A stretch of DNA of 64,000 nucleotides from Balneola sp. (GCA_002694685.1 NZMW01000001.1:496001-560000); one strand, 5' to 3'. Positions 26,143 to 34,758 are shown, numbered from the stretch's first letter. Notes: generated by a model not told the origin, from the sequence alone. Made by a program: numbers and translations.

Positions 26143-26259
26143 GCTTATCATTCTAAGCACATAACGTTTTATGTGTTTAGTGGGATTTGGCACCTGCCCC
26201 TTTTCAGAAGTGGTTGCCAAGACGTCAACGGGCCCATCCCTCGGTCTTTCTTTATAAGC
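26143..26259 (-). promoter_or_regulatory. SAM-I (S-box) riboswitch aptamer
   Basis: Read leftward from 26259: P1 5' strand GCTTAT, then AAAGACCGAGGGATGGGCCC, then CTTGGCAACC, AGGTGCCAAATCCC, and P1 3' strand ATAAGC. These match the S-box core (GAGGGA, GGCAACC and AGGTGC-AATTCC-like blocks). SAM binding would switch off the metH-metH-metF operon that makes methionine, the SAM precursor. No other RNA class fits both the motifs and the neighbours. Confidence 0.92.
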
Positions 26260-26416
26260 ATTCAATAAATTCGTATCGAATATAACGGTTGTAACCGCAC
26301 AGAGCAACTTGTTATAACGCCTTGTTAAGAATTGTGTGATAGAACACCGATGACGTGGATTGGGCGAATGTTGCTGAATAGTATGAAGAACCAGACTTCC
26401 ACTGCCATACTCAATT
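26260..26416. other. Intergenic region upstream of the SAM riboswitch
   Basis: Together with the riboswitch and the inverted repeat, this is the only stretch above 300 bases without a protein gene in the window (26093-26576). The 157 bases here must hold the met operon promoter. I recognise no -33/-7 pair with confidence and no other structure. Confidence 0.4.
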
Positions 26417-26564
26417 GTCACCCTGAGCACGTAGCGGGTTGATTAGGTTTGGGGTGTTTTACGCGAAGGGTCTCAAGTTTCAAATTAGCGAAATGTCTTA
26501 AACGTTGAGATCCTTCGTGTTCAACAACATCAGCCTTTGCATTTTACTACGCACTCAGGATGAC
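26417..26564. repeat. Inverted-repeat element, copy 1
   Basis: Outer arms GTCACCCTGAGCACGTAG (26417-26434) and CTACGCACTCAGGATGAC (26547-26564) pair with three mismatches in 18. Inner arms GAAGGGTCTCAA (26465-26476) and TTGAGATCCTTC (26505-26516) pair with one mismatch in 12. It starts 12 bases after the stop of the outer-membrane protein gene. A related copy is at 40575-40665. Confidence 0.75.
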
Positions 26565-26576
26565 AAGCTGTGAAAC

Positions 26577-28241
26577 TCACAACTCCGTCCTTATCCCAAA
26601 ATGTACTTTCCCATTTCCAACAGATTCTTCAGGAGAAATCGCATAAGTAAATTTCAATCGACCGATTTGGGTTTGGTAGCTAAGGCCGAATCCGGTGGAG
26701 AATAGGTATTTGTTTGTTATTCGGAAGTCGTTATTGGGCTCGGTTAGTAGCTTGGGTCTTTCAAAGCCTCCCACTGCTCCGAAACCGAATAAATATGACT
26801 GTCGGTTGAGTAAGAAGCGATACTCCACATCTCCCCAAAGCATGGTTCCGGCCCGGAACTGTTGTTCGGCGTATCCACGGAAGGAATTAGCTCCTCCAAA
26901 CCGAATTAAGTCATTGGTGGTTACCTTATCGGATTCCAACAAAAAGCCGTGCATCGAAGTAGCAATCACGCTTTTCTCAAAAATGGGAATGTAATTTCTA
27001 GCGGTGAATTCCAGGATGTTTTGTGTGAAGGTGGTGCTGGAATCGTCCGCTAAGTCTTTATTGGCAATACCGAGCATGAGTCGTACGGAGCTTCCGGAAG
27101 TTGGAGCATCGTAGCGATCGAGGTTCGTGTATTCGAAACCAAGTCGGGCCGTGCGTTTTTGTCCATCTGGTTCAATCACCATCGGGAGGTTATTCCCGGA
27201 GGTTGTACTTTGGAAACCCACGCCCCCAATCAGCTTCAATCCCGTATTCAGTAGATAATATCCATCCAGATCAAAATCTCTGGATTGATAGGTTGTATCA
27301 TTTTGGTAGAGTTGGAATCCGGCAGAAATACCAATCGGGATATCTCCGATCCAGTCCTGTGAGGCGCCCAGATTCAGCTGACTCGTTTCCGGCCGCAATC
27401 GCTGGTAACGAAAATCGAAGCCGTTACCCTGCGTCAGCACATTCCATAGTGAAAGCTCCACATCGCCCACAATTTGGCCGTTTCCGGTGGCATCAGGCAC
27501 ATAACCGAGCAATCCATCGAACTGATTAAGCGAACGCTCCTGCACCTCAAAAATAATAACCGGCTCGCCGTTGCGTAGAAAAACCCGCCCCGGTTCCACT
27601 GAATTAAATAATCCGCTTGCGTTCAGATTTGCCCGCAGAAAACGAAGATAACCCGGAGTAACTGTTTCGGATGATCTAAATCGAGCCATCTTTCGCAAAT
27701 AGCTTTGGTCATTCGCCTTGGCTCCCGAAAAATAAATATCAGATTCGGAAATCTTTTTTCCGGTTTTCACTTCCAAATCTATGGTGACAGAACATCTTTC
27801 AGCATCCGGAGCAAGTTCCCTAATCTCCGCCTTAGCAAACGGAAACCCAAAATCTTCCAGCTGAATCATTAGCTGATTAATCTCTCCTCTCAAAGTCTGA
27901 TCTGTAAATCGAATATCGGGTTGAATGACCATGGAGGAATCAAGCTGTCCGGTGTACGTCACCGCCATCTTCGAAAGCACAAATGGGCAGCCTCTTGAAA
28001 TCTGAGCAGTAGAATCCGATATCGACATCACTTCAGCCGCAAGATATCCCTCCGAAGAAAGCCACTTCAGAAGCCTTTGTTCAATCTGAGCAGGGTTCTT
28101 ATATAATTGAGTTGCCAAGCTATCCGGAGCCGAGATTTCCTCCCCACCTTCAATCAACCGAAAAGCCGCGGACTGATTTTGAGCAGCCATCAAAAGCGGC
28201 AACAGCATCAATAAAATCGAAAAGCCGAATTTTAATAACAT
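26577..28241 (-). CDS. BamA/TamA-like outer-membrane protein (Omp85 family)
   Basis: A 554-residue protein with a signal peptide (residues 1-20), a POTRA-like region (FRSSETVTPGYLRFLRANLN and neighbours, about residues 60-230), and a C-terminal beta-barrel of the bacterial surface antigen family (SVRLMLGIANKDL through RFGGANSFRGYAEQQFRAG and LGFGLSYQTQIG-like strands). The GGxxSxRGY motif in the barrel (GGANSFRGY) is the Omp85 lid-loop VRGF/Y signature. It probably inserts or translocates outer-membrane substrates. It is too short for a full BamA. Confidence 0.82.
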   Translation of the reverse strand: MLLKFGFSILLMLLPLLMAAQNQSAAFRLIEGGEEISAPDSLATQLYKNPAQIEQRLLKWLSSEGYLAAEVMSISDSTAQISRGCPFVLSKMAVTYTGQLDSSMVIQPDIRFTDQTLRGEINQLMIQLEDFGFPFAKAEIRELAPDAERCSVTIDLEVKTGKKISESDIYFSGAKANDQSYLRKMARFRSSETVTPGYLRFLRANLNASGLFNSVEPGRVFLRNGEPVIIFEVQERSLNQFDGLLGYVPDATGNGQIVGDVELSLWNVLTQGNGFDFRYQRLRPETSQLNLGASQDWIGDIPIGISAGFQLYQNDTTYQSRDFDLDGYYLLNTGLKLIGGVGFQSTTSGNNLPMVIEPDGQKRTARLGFEYTNLDRYDAPTSGSSVRLMLGIANKDLADDSSTTFTQNILEFTARNYIPIFEKSVIATSMHGFLLESDKVTTNDLIRFGGANSFRGYAEQQFRAGTMLWGDVEYRFLLNRQSYLFGFGAVGGFERPKLLTEPNNDFRITNKYLFSTGFGLSYQTQIGRLKFTYAISPEESVGNGKVHFGIRTEL

Positions 28242-28341
28242 ATGCTAAATCTACACTCTTTTTAAAACTTGTGCAGAGAATAGAACGCGAGATTTGCACA
28301 CTAATTTTAGTATTGGATTAATGATCTCGCAGTGCTTAAGT

Positions 28342-28524
28342 AATTCCCCCGGAGGCGGGAATCTTGATCTAGCCTTTAGATAGAAAGCTTTAGCCTTACA
28401 AAGATCCAGATTTCGGGCATTCGCCGCGAAATGACTGAACCCTCCCCTGAACAGACTCGGTATTATATTTAGAGAACAGGAAGCTAGAGCTTCCTGAATG
28501 CATTGCGAAGGAGGACCTTCGCAA
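28342..28524. repeat. Cluster of short hairpins after speE
   Basis: Three stems lie in the 296-bp gap: ATTCCC/GGGAAT around 28342-28361, AGGAAGC TAGA GCTTCCT (28478-28495), and TTGCGAAGG AGGA CCTTCGCAA (28503-28524, a perfect 9-bp stem with a 4-base loop). The last two sit 14-60 bases beyond the speE stop and may end or protect its transcript. They lack strong T-runs. Confidence 0.6.
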
Positions 28525-28537
28525 CGAGTTCTACAGA

Positions 28538-29389
28538 TTAATCAATAATATCAGCCACAAAATTAGGCAAAGCAAAAGAACCATTATGAGTGGCTTTGTT
28601 GTAGTATTTCAAGTCATCCCCAAAGTCAGACAAGCCCTCTTCTACTCTTGTTAAAACTTCCTCGGACTGAACTTTAATTCCTTTAGAAGCATAGGCAAAT
28701 GACCACATTCCGGCGGGATATAAGGGTATGTAGCCCAGATACATATCGGATTCAGTAAATACATCACTTAAAGCATCAAATACCTTTTTGATACTCTTAT
28801 GGTATTCCTGAACCCATGGTGATTCAGTCTGTGCAGAAAGCACACCGTCTTCTTTCAAAGCATCAAAACAGAATTGAAAGAAATCCTTTTCAAATAATCC
28901 TTCAGCCGGACCAACAGGATCAGACCCATCAATAATAACGACATCATATTCCGCCTTGGCTGCTTTTACAAAGGCAATGCCATCTTCAAACAAAACATGT
29001 AGTCGCTCATCATCCCAAGCTCCTACTTCAGGTAGAAATTCTTTGGATGCTCGAACAACCGCTTCGTCAATTTCAACCATATCTACATGCTTTACCGAAG
29101 AATGCTTCAGCACTTCCCGAGCTGTTCCTCCGTCACCACCACCAATAATAAGCACCTTTTCTGGATTCGGATGTGCAAACATCACGGGGTGGGCCAACAT
29201 CTCATGATACACAAACTCATCTTTTTCCGACAGCATGACCATTCCGTCGATAGTCATTAAGTTACCCCAAGTGTCGGTCTCATATACTTCCACCAGCTGG
29301 TAGTCCGTTTGTTCAGAAAAAAGGAGTTTCTTAAGTCCTACCGTTAAGCCGGTATTCTCGTGATAAAATTCGTTGTATTGAATAGACAT
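28538..29389 (-). CDS. speE: Spermidine synthase-family aminopropyltransferase
   Basis: A 283-residue SAM-fold aminopropyltransferase. The N-terminal strand region ending TIDGMVMLSEKDEFVYHEM is family-typical, and the nucleotide loop is VLIIGGGDGG with DVVIIDGSDPVGPAEGLF following. It transfers the aminopropyl group of decarboxylated SAM to a diamine (putrescine) or to agmatine. Clustering with an arginine decarboxylase makes agmatine plausible as acceptor, which is an inference. It follows pdaD in the same direction after 100 bases. Confidence 0.92.
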   Translation of the reverse strand: MSIQYNEFYHENTGLTVGLKKLLFSEQTDYQLVEVYETDTWGNLMTIDGMVMLSEKDEFVYHEMLAHPVMFAHPNPEKVLIIGGGDGGTAREVLKHSSVKHVDMVEIDEAVVRASKEFLPEVGAWDDERLHVLFEDGIAFVKAAKAEYDVVIIDGSDPVGPAEGLFEKDFFQFCFDALKEDGVLSAQTESPWVQEYHKSIKKVFDALSDVFTESDMYLGYIPLYPAGMWSFAYASKGIKVQSEEVLTRVEEGLSDFGDDLKYYNKATHNGSFALPNFVADIID

Positions 29390-29489
29390 AGGATGATAGA
29401 TTTTAGATAAAAGATGACTGGTATTAAAATAGAGGAGTTAAATAAGACTAAGAGTTAAAATCTTATGTCTAATGTCTATAATCTCAAAT

Positions 29490-30002
29490 CTACTTATACC
29501 AAAGAACGGCAGCGGCGAAAGTGGAGCCACATTTTTCTACCTGGTGTTCAACACCGACTTTCTTGATCTCTTTGAGCTTTCGGTTACGGTATTCAAAGGC
29601 ATCTACAACCATCTGCTCAACGATATTTTCTACATACTCTAAGCGGGTATGGTCTTCAAATTCCATGATTACACCCGGCTCAGAAGGGTCTTCAGGGATA
29701 CCAATAGCAATAGCCGAAGCAATCCACATCTGTGGTGTTTGGGAATCGATAGTCGCATAAGCCAGCGGAATCAATCCTCCTTTTGGCAAAGTGATTTCGT
29801 CTCTTGATACTTCTTGTGCTCCAGGAGGACAGATACTGCTCATTCGCATGAGGTTGGTATCGCCTACACCTGCTTCAAGTAAAGCATTGTCAAAAGCATT
29901 GAGTCGTGTATTTCCTTCAGCAGCTCCGGAAACAAGACAGTATAAATTTGGGGTTTTCACCATTTGGAGGTTCAAACCGTTAGTTTTTTGAGATATATCC
30001 AT
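29490..30002 (-). CDS. pdaD: Pyruvoyl-dependent arginine decarboxylase
   Basis: A 170-residue proenzyme of the pyruvoyl-dependent arginine decarboxylase family. The self-cleavage site is the Ser-Ser pair at residues 55-56 (MRMSSICPPG): cleavage yields a beta chain and an alpha chain whose N-terminal Ser becomes the pyruvoyl cofactor. EKCGSTFAAAVLWYK at the C-terminus is typical. It makes agmatine from arginine. It lies 7 bases after speD and 100 bases before speE, forming a polyamine operon. Confidence 0.92.
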   Translation of the reverse strand: MDISQKTNGLNLQMVKTPNLYCLVSGAAEGNTRLNAFDNALLEAGVGDTNLMRMSSICPPGAQEVSRDEITLPKGGLIPLAYATIDSQTPQMWIASAIAIGIPEDPSEPGVIMEFEDHTRLEYVENIVEQMVVDAFEYRNRKLKEIKKVGVEHQVEKCGSTFAAAVLWYK

Positions 30003-30009
30003 GAGTCAG

Positions 30010-30414
30010 TCAGTAGTCTTGTACGTTTACAGTTGGTTTGAAAAGCAGTTTTTCACCCTTAGGCACTCTAAATAAACCGCGTTTCATTTCCATGCTGCTC
30101 ACATTCTGAGAATTGAAAGCCTCTTTTAAATATTCCTGAATCACCCAGGGATCAATTGTATCACCACAAGTAAAAATATCAACCGCAGCATAATTGTACT
30201 CCGGCCAGGTGTGAATGGCAACGTGAGATTCGGCAATTACTACCATCCCACTTACACCATAAGGGCTGAACTTGTGAAAGTTGTGAGATATAATGGTTGC
30301 ATTCGCGGCTTTAGTTCCGCTTAGCATGGATTCTTCGATGTATTCTACATCATTTATTTTTGAGCTTTCGCAATCGTAAAATTCTACTAAAATTTGTCGG
30401 CCAAGTGCTTCCAA
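30010..30414 (-). CDS. speD: S-adenosylmethionine decarboxylase proenzyme
   Basis: A 134-residue prokaryotic (class 1B) SAM decarboxylase that self-cleaves before Ser63 (ESHVAIHTWPE) to form a pyruvoyl group; His68 and the Cys in FTCGD are the expected catalytic residues. It supplies decarboxylated SAM, the aminopropyl donor for SpeE. Start taken as TTG at 30414 because the family N-terminus LGRQILVEFYDC begins three residues later and no in-frame ATG lies nearby. Confidence 0.93.
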   Translation of the reverse strand: MEALGRQILVEFYDCESSKINDVEYIEESMLSGTKAANATIISHNFHKFSPYGVSGMVVIAESHVAIHTWPEYNYAAVDIFTCGDTIDPWVIQEYLKEAFNSQNVSSMEMKRGLFRVPKGEKLLFKPTVNVQDY

Positions 30415-30552
30415 TCTTCATAAAGGTCTAAAGTTAAAAGTACAGTGAGTTGTGCTTTTGAAATAAAGAGCGAAAACGTATACTTGGCTTTGGGAAAGCC
30501 TTAATACTTCTTTTCTTTAAAGCATTAAAAGATACAGATTTTTATAAAAACT

Positions 30553-32535
30553 ATGATATCTACTTCAAAAAAAATTTCTAAGAAAAAAGCACTTCATATT
30601 TATAGAAATCTATTGCTCCCTCGCCGTATCGAAGAGCGAATGCTTAAGTTATTGCGCCAGAATAAAATTAGTAAATGGTTCTCAGGAATTGGCCAAGAAG
30701 CTGTAGGTGTTGGAGTTACATTATCAGCTAAACCCGAAGATTATATTTTACCAATGCACCGCAACTTAGGTGTATTTACAACTCGGAAAGTGCCTCTCTA
30801 CCCTCTTTTCTGTCAGCTTTTTGGAAAAGCAGAGGGGTTTACCGGTGGTCGCGATCGGTCTTTTCATTTTGGGGTGATGGAACATAAAATCGTAGGTATG
30901 GTTTCCCACCTCGCCGCTATGATGCCCGTTGCCGACGGTCTCGCCCTCGCCAAGAAACTAAAAGGTGAAGATTCCGTGGCCTTCTCTTTCTGTGGGGATG
31001 GAGCTACTAGTGAAGGTGATTTTCACGAAGCGTTAAACCTTGCAGCTGTCTGGGAATTACCAGTCGTATTTGTCATTGAGAATAACGGCTATGGACTCTC
31101 AACTCCTACTAGTGAGCAGTTCAAGTGCGAAAAGCTATCCGATAGAGCTAAAGGCTATGGAATGCATGGGTTTCATATTGATGGCAACGATATTTTTGAA
31201 GTGATGGAAACTATTGAGAAAGCAAGAAAACTCGCTCTCAAAGGGGAACCTGTACTTATTGAAGCTAAAACTTTTCGTATGCGTGGCCATGAAGAAGCTT
31301 CCGGAACCCATTATGTTCCTGATGTACTTTTTGAAAACTGGGCAGAGAAAGATCCTTTATTACGGTTTGAAGTATTTCTTAAGGATGAAGGTTATGCCGA
31401 TGAGGAAGCAATCAAGAAAATGACCAAAGAAATTGATCAATCCTTTCGAAAAGATCTGGATAAAGCCATTAAAGCTGCCGACCCTGTTTTTGATGAAGCG
31501 AAAGAGCTAAAAGAGGTTTATTCACAACAAGAACCTAATTTACCTAACCATTCAAATGGAAGTTTCTCTGAAAAAAGGTTCGTAGATGTTATTCAATCCA
31601 CTTTAAAGCAAGCTTTTGAGGAGGATGATTCTTTCTTGATAATGGGTCAGGATATCGCTGAATACGGTGGAGTTTTTAAAATTACCGAAGGATTTCTGGA
31701 GCAGTTTGGGAAAGAACGAATTCGTAATACTCCTATTATTGAATCTGGAGTGCTCGGTGCAGCGATGGGTTTGGCTCTGGAAGGATTTAAGCCTGTCGTT
31801 GAAATGCAGTTTGCCGATTTCATTTCCTGCGGTTTTAACCAAATCGTTAATAATATTGCCAAGACACATTACCGTTGGTCTCCACCTCTTAATATCACCA
31901 TCCGGTCTCCCCATGGTGGCGGAGTTGGAGCCGGCCCCTATCATTCACAATCTGTGGAAGGCTGGTTTATGCAAATACCCGGACTGAAAGTGGTGGTTCC
32001 GGGAACCGTTGAAGATGCCCAAAATCTACTCTACAGTTCCTTGCACGATCCAAATCCGGTACTCTTTTTTGAACACAAAAAACTCTACAGAAGCCTCCGG
32101 GCGACGATTCCCGATAAAGCAACCTATGAGCCTTTAGGAAAAGCCAAAGTCAGAAATGAAGGTCAGGATATCTCGATCATAACTTACGGCCTTGGCGTAC
32201 AGTGGGCGGTGGAAATAGTAGATGAGTATGAGCAAAAAGGAATCTCTATAGAAATCTTAGACCTCCGTACACTTCTCCCTTTTGATAAAGAGGCTGTAAA
32301 AAATACTGTTCAGAAAACCGGAAAGGTGTTATTGCTACAGGAACCTTCTATTACTTTAGGTCCACTCAGTGAGATTTCAGCTTTTATTAATGAGGAATGT
32401 TTTGAATGGCTGGACGGGCCCGTCATGCGGTGCGCTTCCTTAGACACCCCCATTCCTCATGATAAAGGATTAGAAGAGGGATTTATGGCTCAGTCTAAAC
32501 TTGTAGAGAAATTAGATATATTACTTCAGTACTAA
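30553..32535 (+). CDS. 2-oxo acid dehydrogenase E1, fused alpha and beta subunits
   Basis: A 660-residue thiamine-diphosphate enzyme. Residues 1-320 are the E1-alpha part with TPP motif GDGATSEGDFHEALN ... IENNGYGLS, and residues about 345-660 are the E1-beta part (MGQDIAEYGGVFKITEG, then FADFISCGFNQIVNN and GGVGAGPYHSQSVEGWF). It decarboxylates a 2-oxo acid and reductively acylates an E2 lipoyl protein. Branched-chain 2-oxo acids are most likely from the fused form, but pyruvate is possible. E2 and E3 are not in the window. The two-domain fusion is known in this bacterial group. Confidence 0.9.
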   Translation: MISTSKKISKKKALHIYRNLLLPRRIEERMLKLLRQNKISKWFSGIGQEAVGVGVTLSAKPEDYILPMHRNLGVFTTRKVPLYPLFCQLFGKAEGFTGGRDRSFHFGVMEHKIVGMVSHLAAMMPVADGLALAKKLKGEDSVAFSFCGDGATSEGDFHEALNLAAVWELPVVFVIENNGYGLSTPTSEQFKCEKLSDRAKGYGMHGFHIDGNDIFEVMETIEKARKLALKGEPVLIEAKTFRMRGHEEASGTHYVPDVLFENWAEKDPLLRFEVFLKDEGYADEEAIKKMTKEIDQSFRKDLDKAIKAADPVFDEAKELKEVYSQQEPNLPNHSNGSFSEKRFVDVIQSTLKQAFEEDDSFLIMGQDIAEYGGVFKITEGFLEQFGKERIRNTPIIESGVLGAAMGLALEGFKPVVEMQFADFISCGFNQIVNNIAKTHYRWSPPLNITIRSPHGGGVGAGPYHSQSVEGWFMQIPGLKVVVPGTVEDAQNLLYSSLHDPNPVLFFEHKKLYRSLRATIPDKATYEPLGKAKVRNEGQDISIITYGLGVQWAVEIVDEYEQKGISIEILDLRTLLPFDKEAVKNTVQKTGKVLLLQEPSITLGPLSEISAFINEECFEWLDGPVMRCASLDTPIPHDKGLEEGFMAQSKLVEKLDILLQY

Positions 32536-32548
32536 CCAACCTGTGTTT

Positions 32549-33025
32549 ATGGAATCCGAAAGCAAAATTGACCGACTGGCGTATAGCTGGCATATTTTCT
32601 CCCATACCCAAGAGCTAATCAAGCTTGCTGATTATAAAATCAGGTATCTGTTTTTAGTAAGTAGTATCTCCGCGACCTTTATACTTCGTGACTCCGCGAT
32701 CCTGGATAATCTGGACGTATTTAAAATCCTTTTTATCATCTCTTTCATGGCTTTTCTAACCTTTGCTTCTTTAACCATAAAACCAAGGGTTACTAAATCA
32801 AAGAATTCGCCAACACTCATTTATCACAAGGATATCCTTTTCAAGGGAGATAGGAATGAATATGCAAAGAGTTTCAAAGAGACTTCAGATCAGGAGCTCG
32901 AAGACGATCTCTTGTATCAGATTTATGAAATATCCGCCATAGCTGAAAGTAAGTACAAATACTATAACTACTCCTTCTACGCTATGTGCGTGCAAATTGT
33001 GCTTTTCTTTATTGTTTTGGTGTGA
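32549..33025 (+). CDS. Pycsar effector-like transmembrane protein (DUF5706/PycTM family)
   Basis: A protein of about 158 residues (ATG at 32549 preferred to GTG at 32543). Two N-terminal transmembrane helices (YLFLVSSISATFIL; VFKILFIISFMAFLTFAS) are followed by KPR, a soluble loop with NEYAKSFKETSDQELEDDLL and YQIYEISAIAESKYKYY, and a third helix (YAMCVQIVLFFIVLV). This order matches the PycTM/DUF5706 effector family, membrane proteins that respond to cyclic pyrimidine nucleotides in anti-phage Pycsar systems. No uridylate/cytidylate cyclase gene is next to it, so it is an orphan. It sits 13 bases after the E1 gene. Confidence 0.6.
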   Translation: MESESKIDRLAYSWHIFSHTQELIKLADYKIRYLFLVSSISATFILRDSAILDNLDVFKILFIISFMAFLTFASLTIKPRVTKSKNSPTLIYHKDILFKGDRNEYAKSFKETSDQELEDDLLYQIYEISAIAESKYKYYNYSFYAMCVQIVLFFIVLV

Positions 33026-33070
33026 TTTTTACTCGTTTCAGCTAAAGTAACACAAATCAAATTGCTTCAG

Positions 33071-33112
33071 TATTTATGAAACAAACATAATCGATTCATT
33101 ATTTATGAAACA
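33071..33112. repeat. 13-bp direct repeat TATTTATGAAACA
   Basis: Two exact copies at 33071-33083 and 33100-33112, 29 bases apart, lie between the convergent PycTM-like and CDF genes. Each reads in an AT-rich context. No function is evident. Confidence 0.6.
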
Positions 33113-33133
33113 GTTGTATTGATAGGTCTTTAG

Positions 33134-34036
33134 CTATTTCGCCTCAGCTTCGATAAAAACCCTCTTCACTCTCGGATATACACTTTTGATTTGGCTTGAA
33201 AGCGTTGCGGTATCAGTTTCAATTTCGTCTGAGTTCAAGGTTGAGCTGAAGTCTGCACTAATGGTTACTAATATATACTGAGGGCCCATATGAAGCGTAA
33301 GCACTTCTTTTATGCTTTGAATGGAATCCATGCTTTCTCCTAATTCCTGAATACCCTGGATAATTTTTTCGTCCGCACTTTCCCCAATCAGTAAGCCTTT
33401 GGTTTCGTGAGCCAGCCAAATTGCGGTACCTCCCAAAATAATTCCAATAACAATAGAAGCAATGCCATCAAAAATAAGAATCCCGGTCACCTGTGTTAAA
33501 AACACTCCAATAAAAGCAACTACTAAACCAAGCATGGCTGCTGAATCCTCAAATAAAACCACAAAAGTGGTAGGGTCTTTTTCTTTTCGAACCGCCTCAT
33601 AATAGCTTCTGTCCCCTTTGGATTTTTTAAACTCTTTCCAGGCAAAATACCAGGCAAAAGCTTCGAAAATCATAGCCAGAACCAACACGATGTAGTTAAT
33701 ATTTGGGTTTGTAATCTCGTTTGGATCAGATAAGCTGTGAATACCTTCATAAATAGAAATCCCCGCCCCCACCCCAAAGATGATGATAGCCACGACAAAG
33801 CTCCAGAAGTAAACCTCTTTGCCATGACCAAAAGGAAACTGTTTATCTGCAGGTTTCTCTGCTTTCTTCAACCCCATTAAAAGCAGTATTTGGTTCCCGG
33901 TATCTACAACCGAATGAATACCTTCTGACATCATCGCCGAGCTTCCGGTTAAAAAAGCGGCTATGAATTTTGTAATGGAAATAAGTCCGTTACCAATTAA
34001 GGCAGCGTAAATAACTTTTTTTGATCCTGAAGCCAA
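33134..34036 (-). CDS. Cation diffusion facilitator family transporter
   Basis: A 300-residue CDF/SLC30-type transporter. The metal-binding motif HSVVD lies in helix 2 (SEGIHSVVDTGNQILLL), followed by FGHGKEVYFWSF, and the second site lies in helix 5 (EDSAAMLGLVVAF with DGIASIVIG). A C-terminal cytoplasmic domain carries HMGPQYILV. It exports Zn2+ or another divalent cation in exchange for protons; the metal cannot be assigned from sequence. It stands alone, convergent with the PycTM-like gene and divergent from 34174. Confidence 0.9.
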   Translation of the reverse strand: MASGSKKVIYAALIGNGLISITKFIAAFLTGSSAMMSEGIHSVVDTGNQILLLMGLKKAEKPADKQFPFGHGKEVYFWSFVVAIIIFGVGAGISIYEGIHSLSDPNEITNPNINYIVLVLAMIFEAFAWYFAWKEFKKSKGDRSYYEAVRKEKDPTTFVVLFEDSAAMLGLVVAFIGVFLTQVTGILIFDGIASIVIGIILGGTAIWLAHETKGLLIGESADEKIIQGIQELGESMDSIQSIKEVLTLHMGPQYILVTISADFSSTLNSDEIETDTATLSSQIKSVYPRVKRVFIEAEAK

Positions 34037-34173
34037 TGCTAGTGATTAAATGAATGATTGCCTCAAAGAAAAGCCATTTTAGGGAGACTTTCATTACTCA
34101 TCTTTTTTGTTGAGTAGATTCTAAATTCAGATTTATTATTTTTAGGGTAAACAGTAACAATCAAGCTGTTAAT

Positions 34174-34758
34174 ATGAAGAGAGTTACCACCCTATTTTTT
34201 TTGGTGATTATGTTGCCTTGTTTAGCAATTGCACAATACAATCCCCTTACTAAACCAGAACAAATAGATTTCAAACCAAAAAGTGAAAAAACAGCCAAAG
34301 CGCTAACTCTTGCCGTGCCTGCTGCCGGTATTCTAACGGGTTCCCTCCTAATGAAAGCAGAAGCATATGATGTTGGATTCCTCTTAATTTCAGGAGGGAT
34401 ACTTATAGGACCGTCGGCTGGAAATATGTATGCCGAGAACACAGAGTCTGTCATCAAAGGTATTAGCACCCGAGCGGGTGGTCTTGGCTTGATAGCTTTA
34501 GGAACTTATTTAGAATTTTTCAATTCTATATTTGAACCTCATTCTTCAAGAGATAGCCATAATATTAGCTTTTGGCCCAAAGCATTGATGATAAGCGGTG
34601 CCGGACTTGTTATTTATAGCTGGGGACACGACTTCTACAAATCTGTTGAAAATGTACGTGAATATAATGGTGAGAATGACAGGCCTTCATTCACTATTGC
34701 TCCAACTTATTTCCCAAAAGAAAAAGCCCCGGGAGTAAGTATATCCCTGAGCTTTTAA
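34174..34758 (+). CDS. Hypothetical exported membrane protein
   Basis: A 194-residue protein with a signal peptide (MKRVTTLFFLVIMLPCLAIA) and then hydrophobic segments (LTLAVPAAGILTGSLLM; VGFLLISGGILIGPSAG; GGLGLIALGTYL; ALMISGAGLVIYS). The C-terminus ends in a beta-strand-like APGVSISLSF, a pattern seen in outer-membrane-associated proteins. No family is recognised. Its stop overlaps the converging anti-sigma-like gene by 4 bases. Confidence 0.6.
   Translation: MKRVTTLFFLVIMLPCLAIAQYNPLTKPEQIDFKPKSEKTAKALTLAVPAAGILTGSLLMKAEAYDVGFLLISGGILIGPSAGNMYAENTESVIKGISTRAGGLGLIALGTYLEFFNSIFEPHSSRDSHNISFWPKALMISGAGLVIYSWGHDFYKSVENVREYNGENDRPSFTIAPTYFPKEKAPGVSISLSF

Noticed and set aside
27101-27529. 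A 142-residue plus-strand frame
   Set aside because: It is antisense to the BamA/TamA-like gene and shows no recognised pattern.
30486-30500. GGCTTTGGGAAAGCC hairpin in the speD/E1 divergent region
   Set aside because: A 6-bp stem with no T-run and no conserved context; too weak to call.
30553-32535. The E1 alpha/beta fusion as a novelty
   Set aside because: Fused E1 subunits are known in Bacteroidota-related genomes, so it is annotated but not listed as a finding.
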